Shown here one piece after another: positions 1 to 5,156 of a DNA stretch of 5,262 nucleotides. How positions within the stretch are numbered: position 1 is the first letter of the stretch; each line of letters starts with the position of its first letter. This DNA comes from Gammaproteobacteria bacterium (lineage in GTDB: Bacteria > Pseudomonadota > Gammaproteobacteria > Pseudomonadales > Azotimanducaceae): assembly GCA_002708205.1 (NCBI GenBank), contig PAMR01000071.1:1-5262 (forward strand). Reading direction: 5' to 3'. The notes beneath the pieces were generated by a model. The model had not been told where the DNA came from, searched no databases, and saw only the letters and a program-made list of their open reading frames with translations. The translations under genes and the position numbers were made by a program.

Positions 1-1
1 C

Positions 2-373
2 ATTGTTCTAAGATTTGCAAATGTCTCTGCCCATCATTGCCAATTAAAGGTTGAGCACGGCTACTGGTTCGTGAAGGATCTAAACAGCCGAAACGGCACA
101 CGAATCAATAATGCACGTGTCAGCAGAAAACGTCTGGACCCGGGTACAGTCATCCAGTTTGCAAAGCACAGTTTCAGAATTGAATATGACCCGGCTGATT
201 TGGGCGCCACCGGACCACCGCCAGCTGATGACGATGGCGTAAAGCAGATTCTTGGCAGAAGCTTACTGGACCGAGCCGGATTAGATCGACGATCTCATCA
301 GCAAACTCGCAAACGTTATGATCCGACGAATCAGGATGCCGGTCAGATTAAAGACCCAAACAAGCCCGTATAG
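2..373 (+). CDS. FHA-domain protein, C-terminal part (N-terminus lies outside the window)
   Basis: The reading frame is open from the left edge to a TAG at 371-373, giving 123 visible residues. A forkhead-associated domain is recognisable: the stretch NVSAHH (S9 and H12 of the visible part, the SxxH phosphothreonine-binding signature) is followed by YWFVKDLNSRNGTRIN (residues 22-36), the classic D-L-x-S-x-N-G-T-x-x-N block. FHA domains bind phosphothreonine peptides in the cytoplasm, usually linked to Ser/Thr kinase signalling. The missing N-terminus should carry the first strands and the GR motif. After the domain come LGATGPPP, an acidic patch, a SLLDRAGLDRR segment and a polar basic tail; from memory, small planctomycete FHA proteins of roughly 150-200 residues look like this. 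The GTG at 71 lies inside the conserved FHA core and is not the start. The Dabb gene follows 39 bases later on the same strand, so cotranscription is possible. The specific partner is unknown. Confidence 0.9.
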   Translation: MVLRFANVSAHHCQLKVEHGYWFVKDLNSRNGTRINNARVSRKRLDPGTVIQFAKHSFRIEYDPADLGATGPPPADDDGVKQILGRSLLDRAGLDRRSHQQTRKRYDPTNQDAGQIKDPNKPV

Positions 374-412
374 CAACTAAGACAACTAGACATACTACAG
401 ACGAAAGACATC

Positions 413-715
413 ATGTTTTCACACATCGTTTACTTTGACCTGATCGACAAGAGCTCTGAAAAAGTCGATGAACTCATAAACGCATGCAATAAGTATCTCA
501 ATGACCATGACGGCACGGTGTTTTATGCTGCTGGTCCTCGTTGTGAAGAGATGCAGCGAGATGTGAACGATCGGGAATTTGATGTTGCCTTACATGTCAT
601 CTTTGAGAACAAAGACCAACACGACGCATACCAGGTGGCAGATCGCCACCTTGCGTTTATCGCCGAAGGCAAGCCAAACTGGGCCCGCGTTCGCGTGTTC
701 GACGCGTTTTGCTAA
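413..715 (+). CDS. Dabb-family (stress-responsive alpha/beta barrel) protein
   Basis: This is a complete 100-residue protein with ATG at 413 and TAA at 713-715. Length and pattern fit the Dabb family, which folds as a dimeric ferredoxin-like alpha/beta barrel. It opens with MFSHIVYFDL (strand one with the family His at position 4), then a helix rich in charged residues (14-30), and has a central block of REFDVALHVIF (residues 54-64). HDAYQVADRHLAFI (71-84) and the final strand RVRVFD (93-98) follow, all in the usual order. Members of the family are small cytoplasmic proteins, mostly of unknown substrate; some act as stress proteins or as cyclases in secondary metabolism, and nothing here picks out a reaction. 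No strong Shine-Dalgarno sequence is visible (GAAAGACATC precedes ATG). It follows the FHA gene on the same strand, and its stop codon lies inside a hairpin that may end transcription. Confidence 0.85.
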   Translation: MFSHIVYFDLIDKSSEKVDELINACNKYLNDHDGTVFYAAGPRCEEMQRDVNDREFDVALHVIFENKDQHDAYQVADRHLAFIAEGKPNWARVRVFDAFC

Positions 716-720
716 ACGCG
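703..720 (+). terminator. Hairpin overlapping the stop codon of the Dabb gene, possible terminator
   Basis: A perfect 7-base-pair inverted repeat, CGCGTTT (703-709) and AAACGCG (714-720), encloses a 4-base loop TGCT. The TAA stop codon at 713-715 falls in the loop and right arm. The downstream T content is weak (ATTTGTG), so this is not a textbook rho-independent terminator. Its position at the end of a gene that converges on another gene nevertheless suits a transcription end. Confidence 0.45.
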
Positions 721-732
721 ATTTGTGTAATC

Positions 733-774
733 ACGCAGTTGTATCCAAGCGCTGATCAGTCAGTCTAACTGCGT
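733..774. terminator. Inverted repeat at the convergent gene ends, possible terminator of the minus-strand gene
   Basis: ACGCAGTT (733-740) and AACTGCGT (767-774) are a perfect 8-base inverted repeat around a 26-base loop that itself contains the palindrome CTGATCAG (752-759). The right arm lies in the last codons of the minus-strand glutamate-synthase-like gene and the stop codon is at 760-762, so on the minus transcript the hairpin would form across the stop. No T-tract follows on either strand. The long loop makes it a weaker candidate than the 703-720 hairpin. Confidence 0.35.
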
Positions 775-2289
775 CAGGTCTGCCATGCTCGTGATATCCA
801 ACGGGTCACATTTATAGCCAAGTGATTCTTCCAGTGTGGTAAACGTGTTTACCCCGGTGCAAACTTCAATATCACTTGAAGTGATTTGTTGCGGATGTTC
901 ATATCCAGCCGCGTGCGCCAAGGAAAGCAACTCTTTGCGAAATGCTCTGATGTAGGATGTAAACCGGTTCGACTTATGGTTTACGTTTAGCCCACGTTGC
1001 CACCATCCACTTTGCGTGGCAACTCCTACCGGACAATGACCCGTGTGGCACTTTTGAGCCTGTATGCAGCCGATGGATAACATAGCTTCACGTGCAATTC
1101 CTATAAGATCAACTCCCATTGCAAATGCCACCAACGTGCGATCCGGAAATCCCAGCTTGGCACTGCCGATCCACGTAATATCTTTCGAGAGCCCCGCCTG
1201 CTGGAAGATCTTGAACACGCGCTTAAAGCCAACTTTAAAGGGTAGGGCGACGTGATCGCTAAATGTTAACGGTGCTGCACCTGTTCCACCTTCTGCGCCA
1301 TCTATCGAAATAAAATCCGGCCCTTCATTACGTGAATGCATCCTGTCAGCAAGTTCGTGCCAAAAATCGAGCTGTCCCACAGCGCTCTTGATACCCACGG
1401 GCACTCCAGTGCGATCCGCTATGGATTCAATAAAGTCAATCATTTCATCAACCGTATCAAATTCAGAATGAGCATTGGGAGAATAACAGTCTTTGCCAAG
1501 TGGAATCCCCCGGATATTGGCAATCTCAGCGGTTACCTTGGCACCCGGTAAGATCCCACCCTTACCTGGCTTTGCCCCTTGCGAGAGTTTTATTTCGATT
1601 CCCTTAACCTGTGGGTGCAATTCGACCTGTTCAACAAGCCTTGTCATCGAGAACTTGTCATCCACGCGTGCGCCAAAGTAGCCGGTACCTAGTTGCCACA
1701 TCAAGTCTGCACCGTGGCAATGATACGGACTGATGCCTCCTTCGCCGGTATTGTGCATGCAACCCGCTTCCCGAGCGCCAATATTCAAAGCTGAAATTGC
1801 GTTCTTACCGAGAGATCCGAAGGACATGGCGGAGATATTAACAATCGACGATGGACGATAGCAGCGTGCTCGTCCATGGCGTTCACCAACAATTTTCAGA
1901 CCAGGAATGGCGGTTGGGTCATCGGCAGGATAGGTCGCCTTTGAATCGGGAAAAGGGAATGCAGAGTGCTTAATAATTGGGTAACCAACTTCGTAAAGTT
2001 GCTCTGTCGTCCCGAATCCAAATGTATTGTTTTGTCCTTTGGCGGATGCATAAATCCAACGTCGTTCATCACGGTTAAACGGACGTTCTTCTTTATCATG
2101 CGCGACGAAGTACTGCCGGATCTCCGGACCTATTGTCTCAAGCCAATATCGCAGGCGTCCAACGATTGGAAAGTTTCGGCGGATCGCATGTTTGGTCTGC
2201 AACACATCGTAGATGCCGACCAAAAGCAAGAACGCCAGTACACCAAGAACACAAGACAACGCTATGTTTTCCGAAATGTATTCAAGCAC
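760..2289 (-). CDS. Membrane-anchored FMN-binding glutamate-synthase-family protein (solo synthase domain)
   Basis: This 509-residue protein corresponds to the FMN-binding synthase domain of glutamate synthase (GltB). It lacks the N-terminal glutaminase domain and the C-terminal GXGXG beta-helix domain. Residues 8-29 form one hydrophobic membrane anchor, followed by a basic stretch, so the catalytic part probably faces the cytoplasm. Family blocks in order are FGFGTT (90-95), MSFGSLG (155-161), TGEGG (181-185), KLSQGAKPGKGG (234-245), SIDGAEGGTGAAP (328-340; FMN phosphate-site type loop) and GSAKLGF (375-381). C408, C414 and C419 have the CX5CX4C spacing of the GltS 3Fe-4S ligands, so FMN and the cluster are probably both present. 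With no glutaminase part in this protein it would need free ammonia, a separate amidotransferase, or another substrate; the reaction is unproven for this solo family. The GTG start at 2289 is well supported: a GGTGGAG box precedes it and an in-frame TGA lies 21 bases upstream (2311-2313). It is transcribed alone, converging on the Dabb gene. Confidence 0.92.
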   Translation of the reverse strand: MLEYISENIALSCVLGVLAFLLLVGIYDVLQTKHAIRRNFPIVGRLRYWLETIGPEIRQYFVAHDKEERPFNRDERRWIYASAKGQNNTFGFGTTEQLYEVGYPIIKHSAFPFPDSKATYPADDPTAIPGLKIVGERHGRARCYRPSSIVNISAMSFGSLGKNAISALNIGAREAGCMHNTGEGGISPYHCHGADLMWQLGTGYFGARVDDKFSMTRLVEQVELHPQVKGIEIKLSQGAKPGKGGILPGAKVTAEIANIRGIPLGKDCYSPNAHSEFDTVDEMIDFIESIADRTGVPVGIKSAVGQLDFWHELADRMHSRNEGPDFISIDGAEGGTGAAPLTFSDHVALPFKVGFKRVFKIFQQAGLSKDITWIGSAKLGFPDRTLVAFAMGVDLIGIAREAMLSIGCIQAQKCHTGHCPVGVATQSGWWQRGLNVNHKSNRFTSYIRAFRKELLSLAHAAGYEHPQQITSSDIEVCTGVNTFTTLEESLGYKCDPLDITSMADLTQLD

Positions 2290-2293
2290 AACA

Positions 2294-2300
2294 CTCCACC
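2294..2300 (-). promoter_or_regulatory. Ribosome binding site supporting the GTG start at 2289
   Basis: On the minus strand GGTGGAG ends 4 bases before the GTG, with GAGGG just upstream of it. It supports this start, which is also the only one possible given the in-frame TGA at 2311-2313. Confidence 0.55.
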
Positions 2301-2559
2301 CTCGTATTCCTCAAAACGATCCGGATGCTGCCACCGTTGGCATCGGTAAATAATAGCAGACATACCAAACGCATGAAAACAGAGATACCTGATGCATCGA
2401 CCGTTATTTATGCGGTCAACAACTATGACGTCTGACATACCCAACCGCTAACAAAGCATGGCGAGGTCACAACCTCAGTATTAGACGACATTTGCGGCAA
2501 CCTGATTCATATATTGCAGTGCAGTCGTTCACCCCTTTACAGATGGCTTCGGGAATACG
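2301..2559. other. Gene-free upstream region of the glutamate-synthase-like gene
   Basis: No convincing gene is visible here on either strand. Only short frames occur, such as a 20-codon + strand frame beginning at 2373. The region must hold the promoter of the minus-strand gene. An AT-rich TATTAT near 2350 on the minus strand has TTTTCA 18 bases upstream of it, but the match is too weak to call. A small perfect hairpin GAGGT-CACA-ACCTC lies at 2463-2476. Confidence 0.4.
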
Positions 2560-2847
2560 ATGGAAGAAATTGCTGATCACGTAGCACGGTATCCGCAATG
2601 GGTTCTCGCCGTTGAAGCCCCAGCATAGGGATTCACTACTGCACTGAGCATGTGGGCATGGAAGCGAACTGGTGGACGGTGGGCTGCATTATTGGTAGGA
2701 CTCCTCGTGGTGGCCGCCGCCTTGTGTAACGTTTCCATGCTTCCGTATCCAGCTTGGTTCAAGGTGGCTAGCATGGCGGCAATTGGGGAAATCGTTGCTT
2801 ATAGAGCAACTACAGACGGCAGGACGGCCAATATACAGCAGACATAG
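2560..2847 (+). pseudogene. Remnant of a small membrane protein gene with an in-frame stop; intact tail from 2650
   Basis: From the ATG at 2560 the frame gives 22 residues (MEEIADHVARYPQWVLAVEA and two more), then a TAG at 2626-2628. It stays open in the same frame to the TAG at 2845-2847. The second part, from the ATG at 2650, would be 65 residues with two hydrophobic stretches: a strong one at residues 11-31 (WAALLVGLLVVAAALCNVSML) in its core, and a weaker one at 36-51 after the motif LPYPAWF. I do not recognise the family. Neither ATG has a clear ribosome binding site. It may be a broken gene, or a genuine 65-residue membrane protein starting at 2650 with the upstream frame open by chance. 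The next frame begins 2 bases after its stop, which is operon-like spacing. Confidence 0.3.
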
Positions 2848-2849
2848 CC

Positions 2850-3076
2850 ATGAAGGTCGACATGCCTATCAGTTACAGAAGTGAAGAATTATCCAAGACG
2901 AATCGGTAAGATGTCGTTCAACTCGGTTCCGCTTCATTGTTGTTTTGTTGGCGATTGACGCGATTTGGCTGCACTGGGTGTTTGAACTTGGCAACCGTAA
3001 TCGAGAGCAGATGGTCACAGTTGGCACGGAACTCGCTCTTCTAGTCGCTATAGTCGCAACTTGTATCACGTCGTAA
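2850..3076 (+). pseudogene. Possible frameshifted small two-membrane-segment protein
   Basis: An ATG at 2850, two bases after the previous frame's stop, opens 19 codons (MKVDMPISYRSEELSKTNR) ending at a TAA at 2907-2909. A different frame is open from 2885 to a TAA at 3074-3076 and looks more like protein. After RSTRFRF it has a hydrophobic segment (IVVLLAIDAIWLHWVFEL), a polar charged hinge (GNRNREQ) and a second hydrophobic segment (VGTELALLVAIVATCIT). That frame has no plausible ATG before the first segment. A single frameshift near 2885-2909 would join the two into a protein of about 70 residues with a polar N-terminus and two membrane spans. The hairpin at 3084-3106 lies 8 bases after the stop on the same strand. 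The product is not recognised, and a chance open frame remains possible. Confidence 0.3.
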
Positions 3077-3083
3077 TGATAGC

Positions 3084-3106
3084 AAATGCAGTATCTTGAG
3101 GCATTT
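3084..3106. terminator. Hairpin between convergent ends, possible terminator
   Basis: AAATGC (3084-3089) and GCATTT (3101-3106) form a perfect 6-base-pair stem with an 11-base loop. On the + strand it runs into a short T stretch (TTTTT at 3104-3108). It lies 8 bases past the + strand frame ending at 3076 and 12 bases past the stop of the minus-strand channel gene, so it could serve either direction. The stem is AT-rich and short. Confidence 0.35.
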
Positions 3107-3117
3107 TTAAGTGCTCA

Positions 3118-4230
3118 TTAGCCTTGCTCGTCAATCATCGAATCTACTTTTTCTGCGAGCTGAGCAATTTGCTCAGAAAGTTCCGTTGATAGTTTCTCCA
3201 ACTCTTCGGATTGCTCTCCAACAAATATCGAAGTTAGCGTAGCAGTGAATACGCCTACTACAACCATTCCCATAACTACCAACAATCCGGTCAACAACTG
3301 GCCGCCAATGGTTGCCGGATTGTGAATATCTCCAAAGCCTCCGGTTAACACTGTCGTAAAACTCCACCAAAGTGCGAGCGGATAACTGCTTACTTGTTCA
3401 GCTGAGTCACCCGCTTGGTGCTTGGAAATATCGACACCTTCAAAATGATACACAGCGATAGCACCAATGATTGTAAGAATCACAGACCACTTAATTGTCT
3501 TTTTCATCATCTTGATGTCCATCACATCCTGCAGCTTGTCCATACCTCGCCAAAACAAGAAGAAGAACCGTAGGAATCTTAGGAATCTAAGAATTCGCAA
3601 GAAGCGACCCAGTCGGCCAAATCGGCCGAATCTGGAAAGTTGCGCTTCGCCAGGAATTGGAATGGACGTGACGAAATCAACCCAATGTTTACGCCATACA
3701 AATCCACGGTCGTCGGCACACTTCATTCTCAGAAAGAATTCAAACATGAAAATAAGGCAACAACTTGCATCAATCCAAAAGATGTTGTCTTTTGAAAGCC
3801 ATTTAGGACGAGATTCGTCCGCACCAGCTGTAAAGTCATAGACGAGCAACGCGAGTACGAATATTATCAAAGCAATTATGAGCGTTTCAAAAACGACAAG
3901 TCGTTTGGTACTTCCGAAAAACTTAGCCATTCGCTCACGAATAACGCTGCGCTCAATCGAATCCGTTATCTTTTGTTCCAAATCTTCTAATCGCTGCATT
4001 TCCTCGCGGATACGTGTTGACTTAATCCGTACGCGTTCAAGCACTGTTGGATCACCAGCGTCCAATTGAGATTGCACTTCAGATGAAAAATCAATGGCTT
4101 CAGTTTGCAGCTTGCGCGTCTTATCAGCAATCCAATTCAAAAACGACCGACGTGTGTCAACGTCAAGTGACGTAAGTTTATAAGAGTCAAGTTCGGAAAG
4201 TGTGGCTTTAAGAGGCTTTTCACTAGTCAT
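3118..4230 (-). CDS. Voltage-gated-type six-transmembrane ion channel with coiled-coil tails
   Basis: This is a complete 370-residue protein with one full channel subunit, presumably forming a tetramer in the cytoplasmic membrane. Residues 1-110 are a charged, helix-rich cytoplasmic N-terminus (likely coiled coil about 60-98). S1 is about 112-133, S2 149-169 (acidic D154, E164), S3 about 182-194 (D185) and S4 199-224. S4 has arginines at 200, 203, 206, 209, 212, 215, 218 and 221. S5 is 245-265, and the pore helix (W288, W289) leads into the filter T296-G297-G298-F299-G300-D301; S6 is 309-338. Residues 339-367 form a second heptad-rich coiled coil (L344, L351, L358 and M365 spaced by seven), as in tail-tetramerised bacterial channels. 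The layout fits the voltage-gated K+ channel superfamily. The GFGD core suggests K+, but Gly at the Val position makes selectivity uncertain. The ATG at 4228-4230 has no visible Shine-Dalgarno sequence. The gene follows a YqiJ-like gene on the same strand after 149 bases; cotranscription is possible but not shown. Confidence 0.92.
   Translation of the reverse strand: MTSEKPLKATLSELDSYKLTSLDVDTRRSFLNWIADKTRKLQTEAIDFSSEVQSQLDAGDPTVLERVRIKSTRIREEMQRLEDLEQKITDSIERSVIRERMAKFFGSTKRLVVFETLIIALIIFVLALLVYDFTAGADESRPKWLSKDNIFWIDASCCLIFMFEFFLRMKCADDRGFVWRKHWVDFVTSIPIPGEAQLSRFGRFGRLGRFLRILRFLRFLRFFFLFWRGMDKLQDVMDIKMMKKTIKWSVILTIIGAIAVYHFEGVDISKHQAGDSAEQVSSYPLALWWSFTTVLTGGFGDIHNPATIGGQLLTGLLVVMGMVVVGVFTATLTSIFVGEQSEELEKLSTELSEQIAQLAEKVDSMIDEQG
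3568..3633 (-). repeat. Nine-base periodic repeat encoding the S4 voltage sensor
   Basis: On the minus strand, R200 to R221 is a run of three-codon units, each Arg followed by two hydrophobic or Gly residues: RFG, RFG, RLG, RFL, RIL, RFL, RFL, R. Two adjacent units are identical at DNA level (AGATTCCTA at 3580-3588 and 3571-3579). Others are near copies (CGATTCGGC and CGATTTGGC; the first unit starts with AGA). This suggests growth by tandem duplication of a 9-base unit, later diverged by synonymous changes. Confidence 0.75.
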
Positions 4231-4379
4231 ATGGAATTTATCTAACAGTCGAATACATATACGAGTAAAAGAAGGCTTAAGATCGCACGTAGCGCTTTCT
4301 GAAGAAGTACCTGCTTCTCTTTGCTATATCTACTTACTATAGGATGTATTCCGCTTCCCAACAGCGATTCAAGCGTTTC
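4231..4379 (-). other. Spacer between the YqiJ-like and channel genes
   Basis: These 149 bases contain no gene. Only weak structures are present: an AGAAG/CTTCT stem around 4301-4320 and a CGCTT/AAGCG pair just after the YqiJ-like stop, neither followed by a T-tract on the minus strand. The spacer is long enough for a channel promoter, but no clear -35/-10 pair stands out. Confidence 0.4.
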
Positions 4380-4994
4380 TCAACCGTGATTTCGGCAAAG
4401 ACAAGAATTGCTTATCGAGTCGTATTGCACAATTTGCACGACATTTCCACGATCAACTTCCGTCTCACCGTCGATAAGCTTGGCCCGAATTGTATAGTTA
4501 TTTCCCGAATCATCCGTGACAGTGATTCGCCCATACGATTGCGTAGTGATATTTGCACTAATCACCCGCCCAGTTTTCCCATCAATTTCGCTGGACAATC
4601 CTGCATAATTCCCCACCGATGGCAAAATCTTGGCAAATAATTTGCATGACTTACGGGCAAGAAGATAGCTGATTGCACCTGAGACAGCCGACGAAGCTAC
4701 AACCAGCTGAACGGTGGTCATCCCGTCCACGCGCGCTCCGATAAGTGAATTGCAGATGATACCAATAATTCCAAACCAGCAACAGAATAAAGCCAAAAGC
4801 ATTACCACGGGGTAATTTACACCCTCGGCTAAATCACCAGGATCCAAATCCGCTTCAATGTCCAAATCTATTTCAACGGCTACATCTACGCCGAGCCCAA
4901 ACAATTGCAGAGCCAGTAAACCGATAAAGATCATCTCAGACGCAAGAAATATGATGTTCTCTGTTTTCGAGAAGATTTCGCTAAAACTATCCAT
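4380..4994 (-). CDS. YqiJ/NfeD-like membrane protein with C-terminal OB-fold domain
   Basis: This is a 204-residue protein if started at the ATG at 4992-4994, with TGA at 4380-4382. Three membrane segments are visible, at about 14-35, 62-84 and 93-113. Between the first two lies an acidic stretch (37-57) with alternating acidic and hydrophobic residues. The C-terminal part (about 132-198) has the beta-rich pattern of an OB-fold: GKTGRVISANI, YGRITVTDDSGNNYTIRAKL, then a short acidic segment, RGNVVQIVQYD and a short tail. This order (membrane part, then OB-fold) and the length match YqiJ/DUF1449 and NfeD-type proteins. These typically accompany flotillin/SPFH proteins (YqiK-type) in membrane microdomains; the OB-fold probably mediates protein contacts. 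The assignment rests on architecture and short motifs, so subfamily is uncertain. I chose the ATG over a GTG at 5030 because an AGGA box sits 8 bases before the ATG, while nothing of the kind precedes the GTG. A channel gene follows downstream, and a coiled-coil protein gene ends upstream. Confidence 0.75.
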   Translation of the reverse strand: MDSFSEIFSKTENIIFLASEMIFIGLLALQLFGLGVDVAVEIDLDIEADLDPGDLAEGVNYPVVMLLALFCCWFGIIGIICNSLIGARVDGMTTVQLVVASSAVSGAISYLLARKSCKLFAKILPSVGNYAGLSSEIDGKTGRVISANITTQSYGRITVTDDSGNNYTIRAKLIDGETEVDRGNVVQIVQYDSISNSCLCRNHG

Positions 4995-5002
4995 GAATAT
5001 AG

Positions 5003-5006
5003 TCCT
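5003..5006 (-). promoter_or_regulatory. Ribosome binding site deciding the YqiJ-like start
   Basis: AGGA on the minus strand lies 8 bases before the ATG at 4994. The alternative in-frame GTG at 5030 would add 12 residues and has only AT-rich sequence upstream, so the ATG is preferred. Confidence 0.5.
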
Positions 5007-5036
5007 GTTACTTATTGGGGTAACATCCACTTGTTA

Positions 5037-5051
5037 GATAATCTGATTATC
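5037..5051. promoter_or_regulatory. Perfect palindrome upstream of the YqiJ-like gene, candidate operator
   Basis: GATAATC-T-GATTATC is a 15-base perfect inverted repeat (7+1+7), 42 bases upstream of the preferred start. On the minus strand it contains two TATAAT-like hexamers (GATAAT and GATTAT). TTCACA lies at 5063-5068, 19 bases from the second hexamer, a poor but possible -35. A repressor binding here would cover the -10 region. Operator function is inferred from symmetry and position only. Confidence 0.4.
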
Positions 5052-5090
5052 GTCTATTCGCTTGTGAACAGGGTTTATTATTCAGATTTC

Positions 5091-5101
5091 TTTTTTTTTT
5101 T
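5091..5101. repeat. Eleven-base homopolymer T tract (A tract on the minus strand)
   Basis: A run of eleven T on the + strand, preceded by TTTC, lies in the spacer upstream of the YqiJ-like gene. On the minus strand it is an A tract about 100 bases before the start. It could bend DNA or act as an upstream promoter element, or it could vary in length by slippage. It does not follow a convincing GC-rich hairpin, so a terminator reading on the + strand is weak. Confidence 0.5.
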
Positions 5102-5156
5102 ACAAATCCGTATTTCTCACTTTGTAAAGCACCGATTCAGACTTCCGTTATCCGTT

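Noticed and set aside
1966..2435. Overlapping + strand frames (127 and 100 codons) opposite the start of the glutamate-synthase-like gene
   Set aside because: They are antisense to conserved protein sequence for most of their length and show no protein-like motif.
2262..2444. A 60-codon minus-strand frame overlapping the start of the glutamate-synthase-like gene
   Set aside because: It overlaps the confirmed start in another frame and its composition (Cys, Arg and Trp rich, mixed) is not protein-like. A leader peptide role cannot be supported.
2446..2476. GCTAACAAAGC followed by a small hairpin, resembling one end of an integron attC site
   Set aside because: The left core does not match RYYYAAC and no complementary GTTRRRY core with matching arms was found at a suitable distance; no integrase is present.
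2454..2742. Inverted 8-mer AAGCATGG (2454-2461) and CCATGCTT (2735-2742) flanking the first remnant
   Set aside because: The arms are short and do not extend, no target duplication or transposase is seen, and one such pair is expected by chance at this distance.
2650..3076. The pair of small frames as a toxin-antitoxin module
   Set aside because: Neither resembles a known toxin or antitoxin. Both look like fragments of hydrophobic proteins and the second frame is interrupted.
3467..3841. A 124-codon + strand open frame antisense to the channel, rich in Arg and Asn
   Set aside because: It lies opposite the well-supported channel gene, and its composition is simply the reverse complement of the arginine/phenylalanine-rich S4 region. 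No domain pattern is visible.
4352..4379. CGCTT/AAGCG inverted repeat after the YqiJ-like stop as a terminator
   Set aside because: The stem has only five pairs with a 14-base loop and there is no T-tract on the minus strand.
4995..5030. GTG at 5030 as the start of the YqiJ-like gene
   Set aside because: No ribosome binding site precedes it, while AGGA is well placed before the ATG at 4994. The extra 12 residues show nothing typical.
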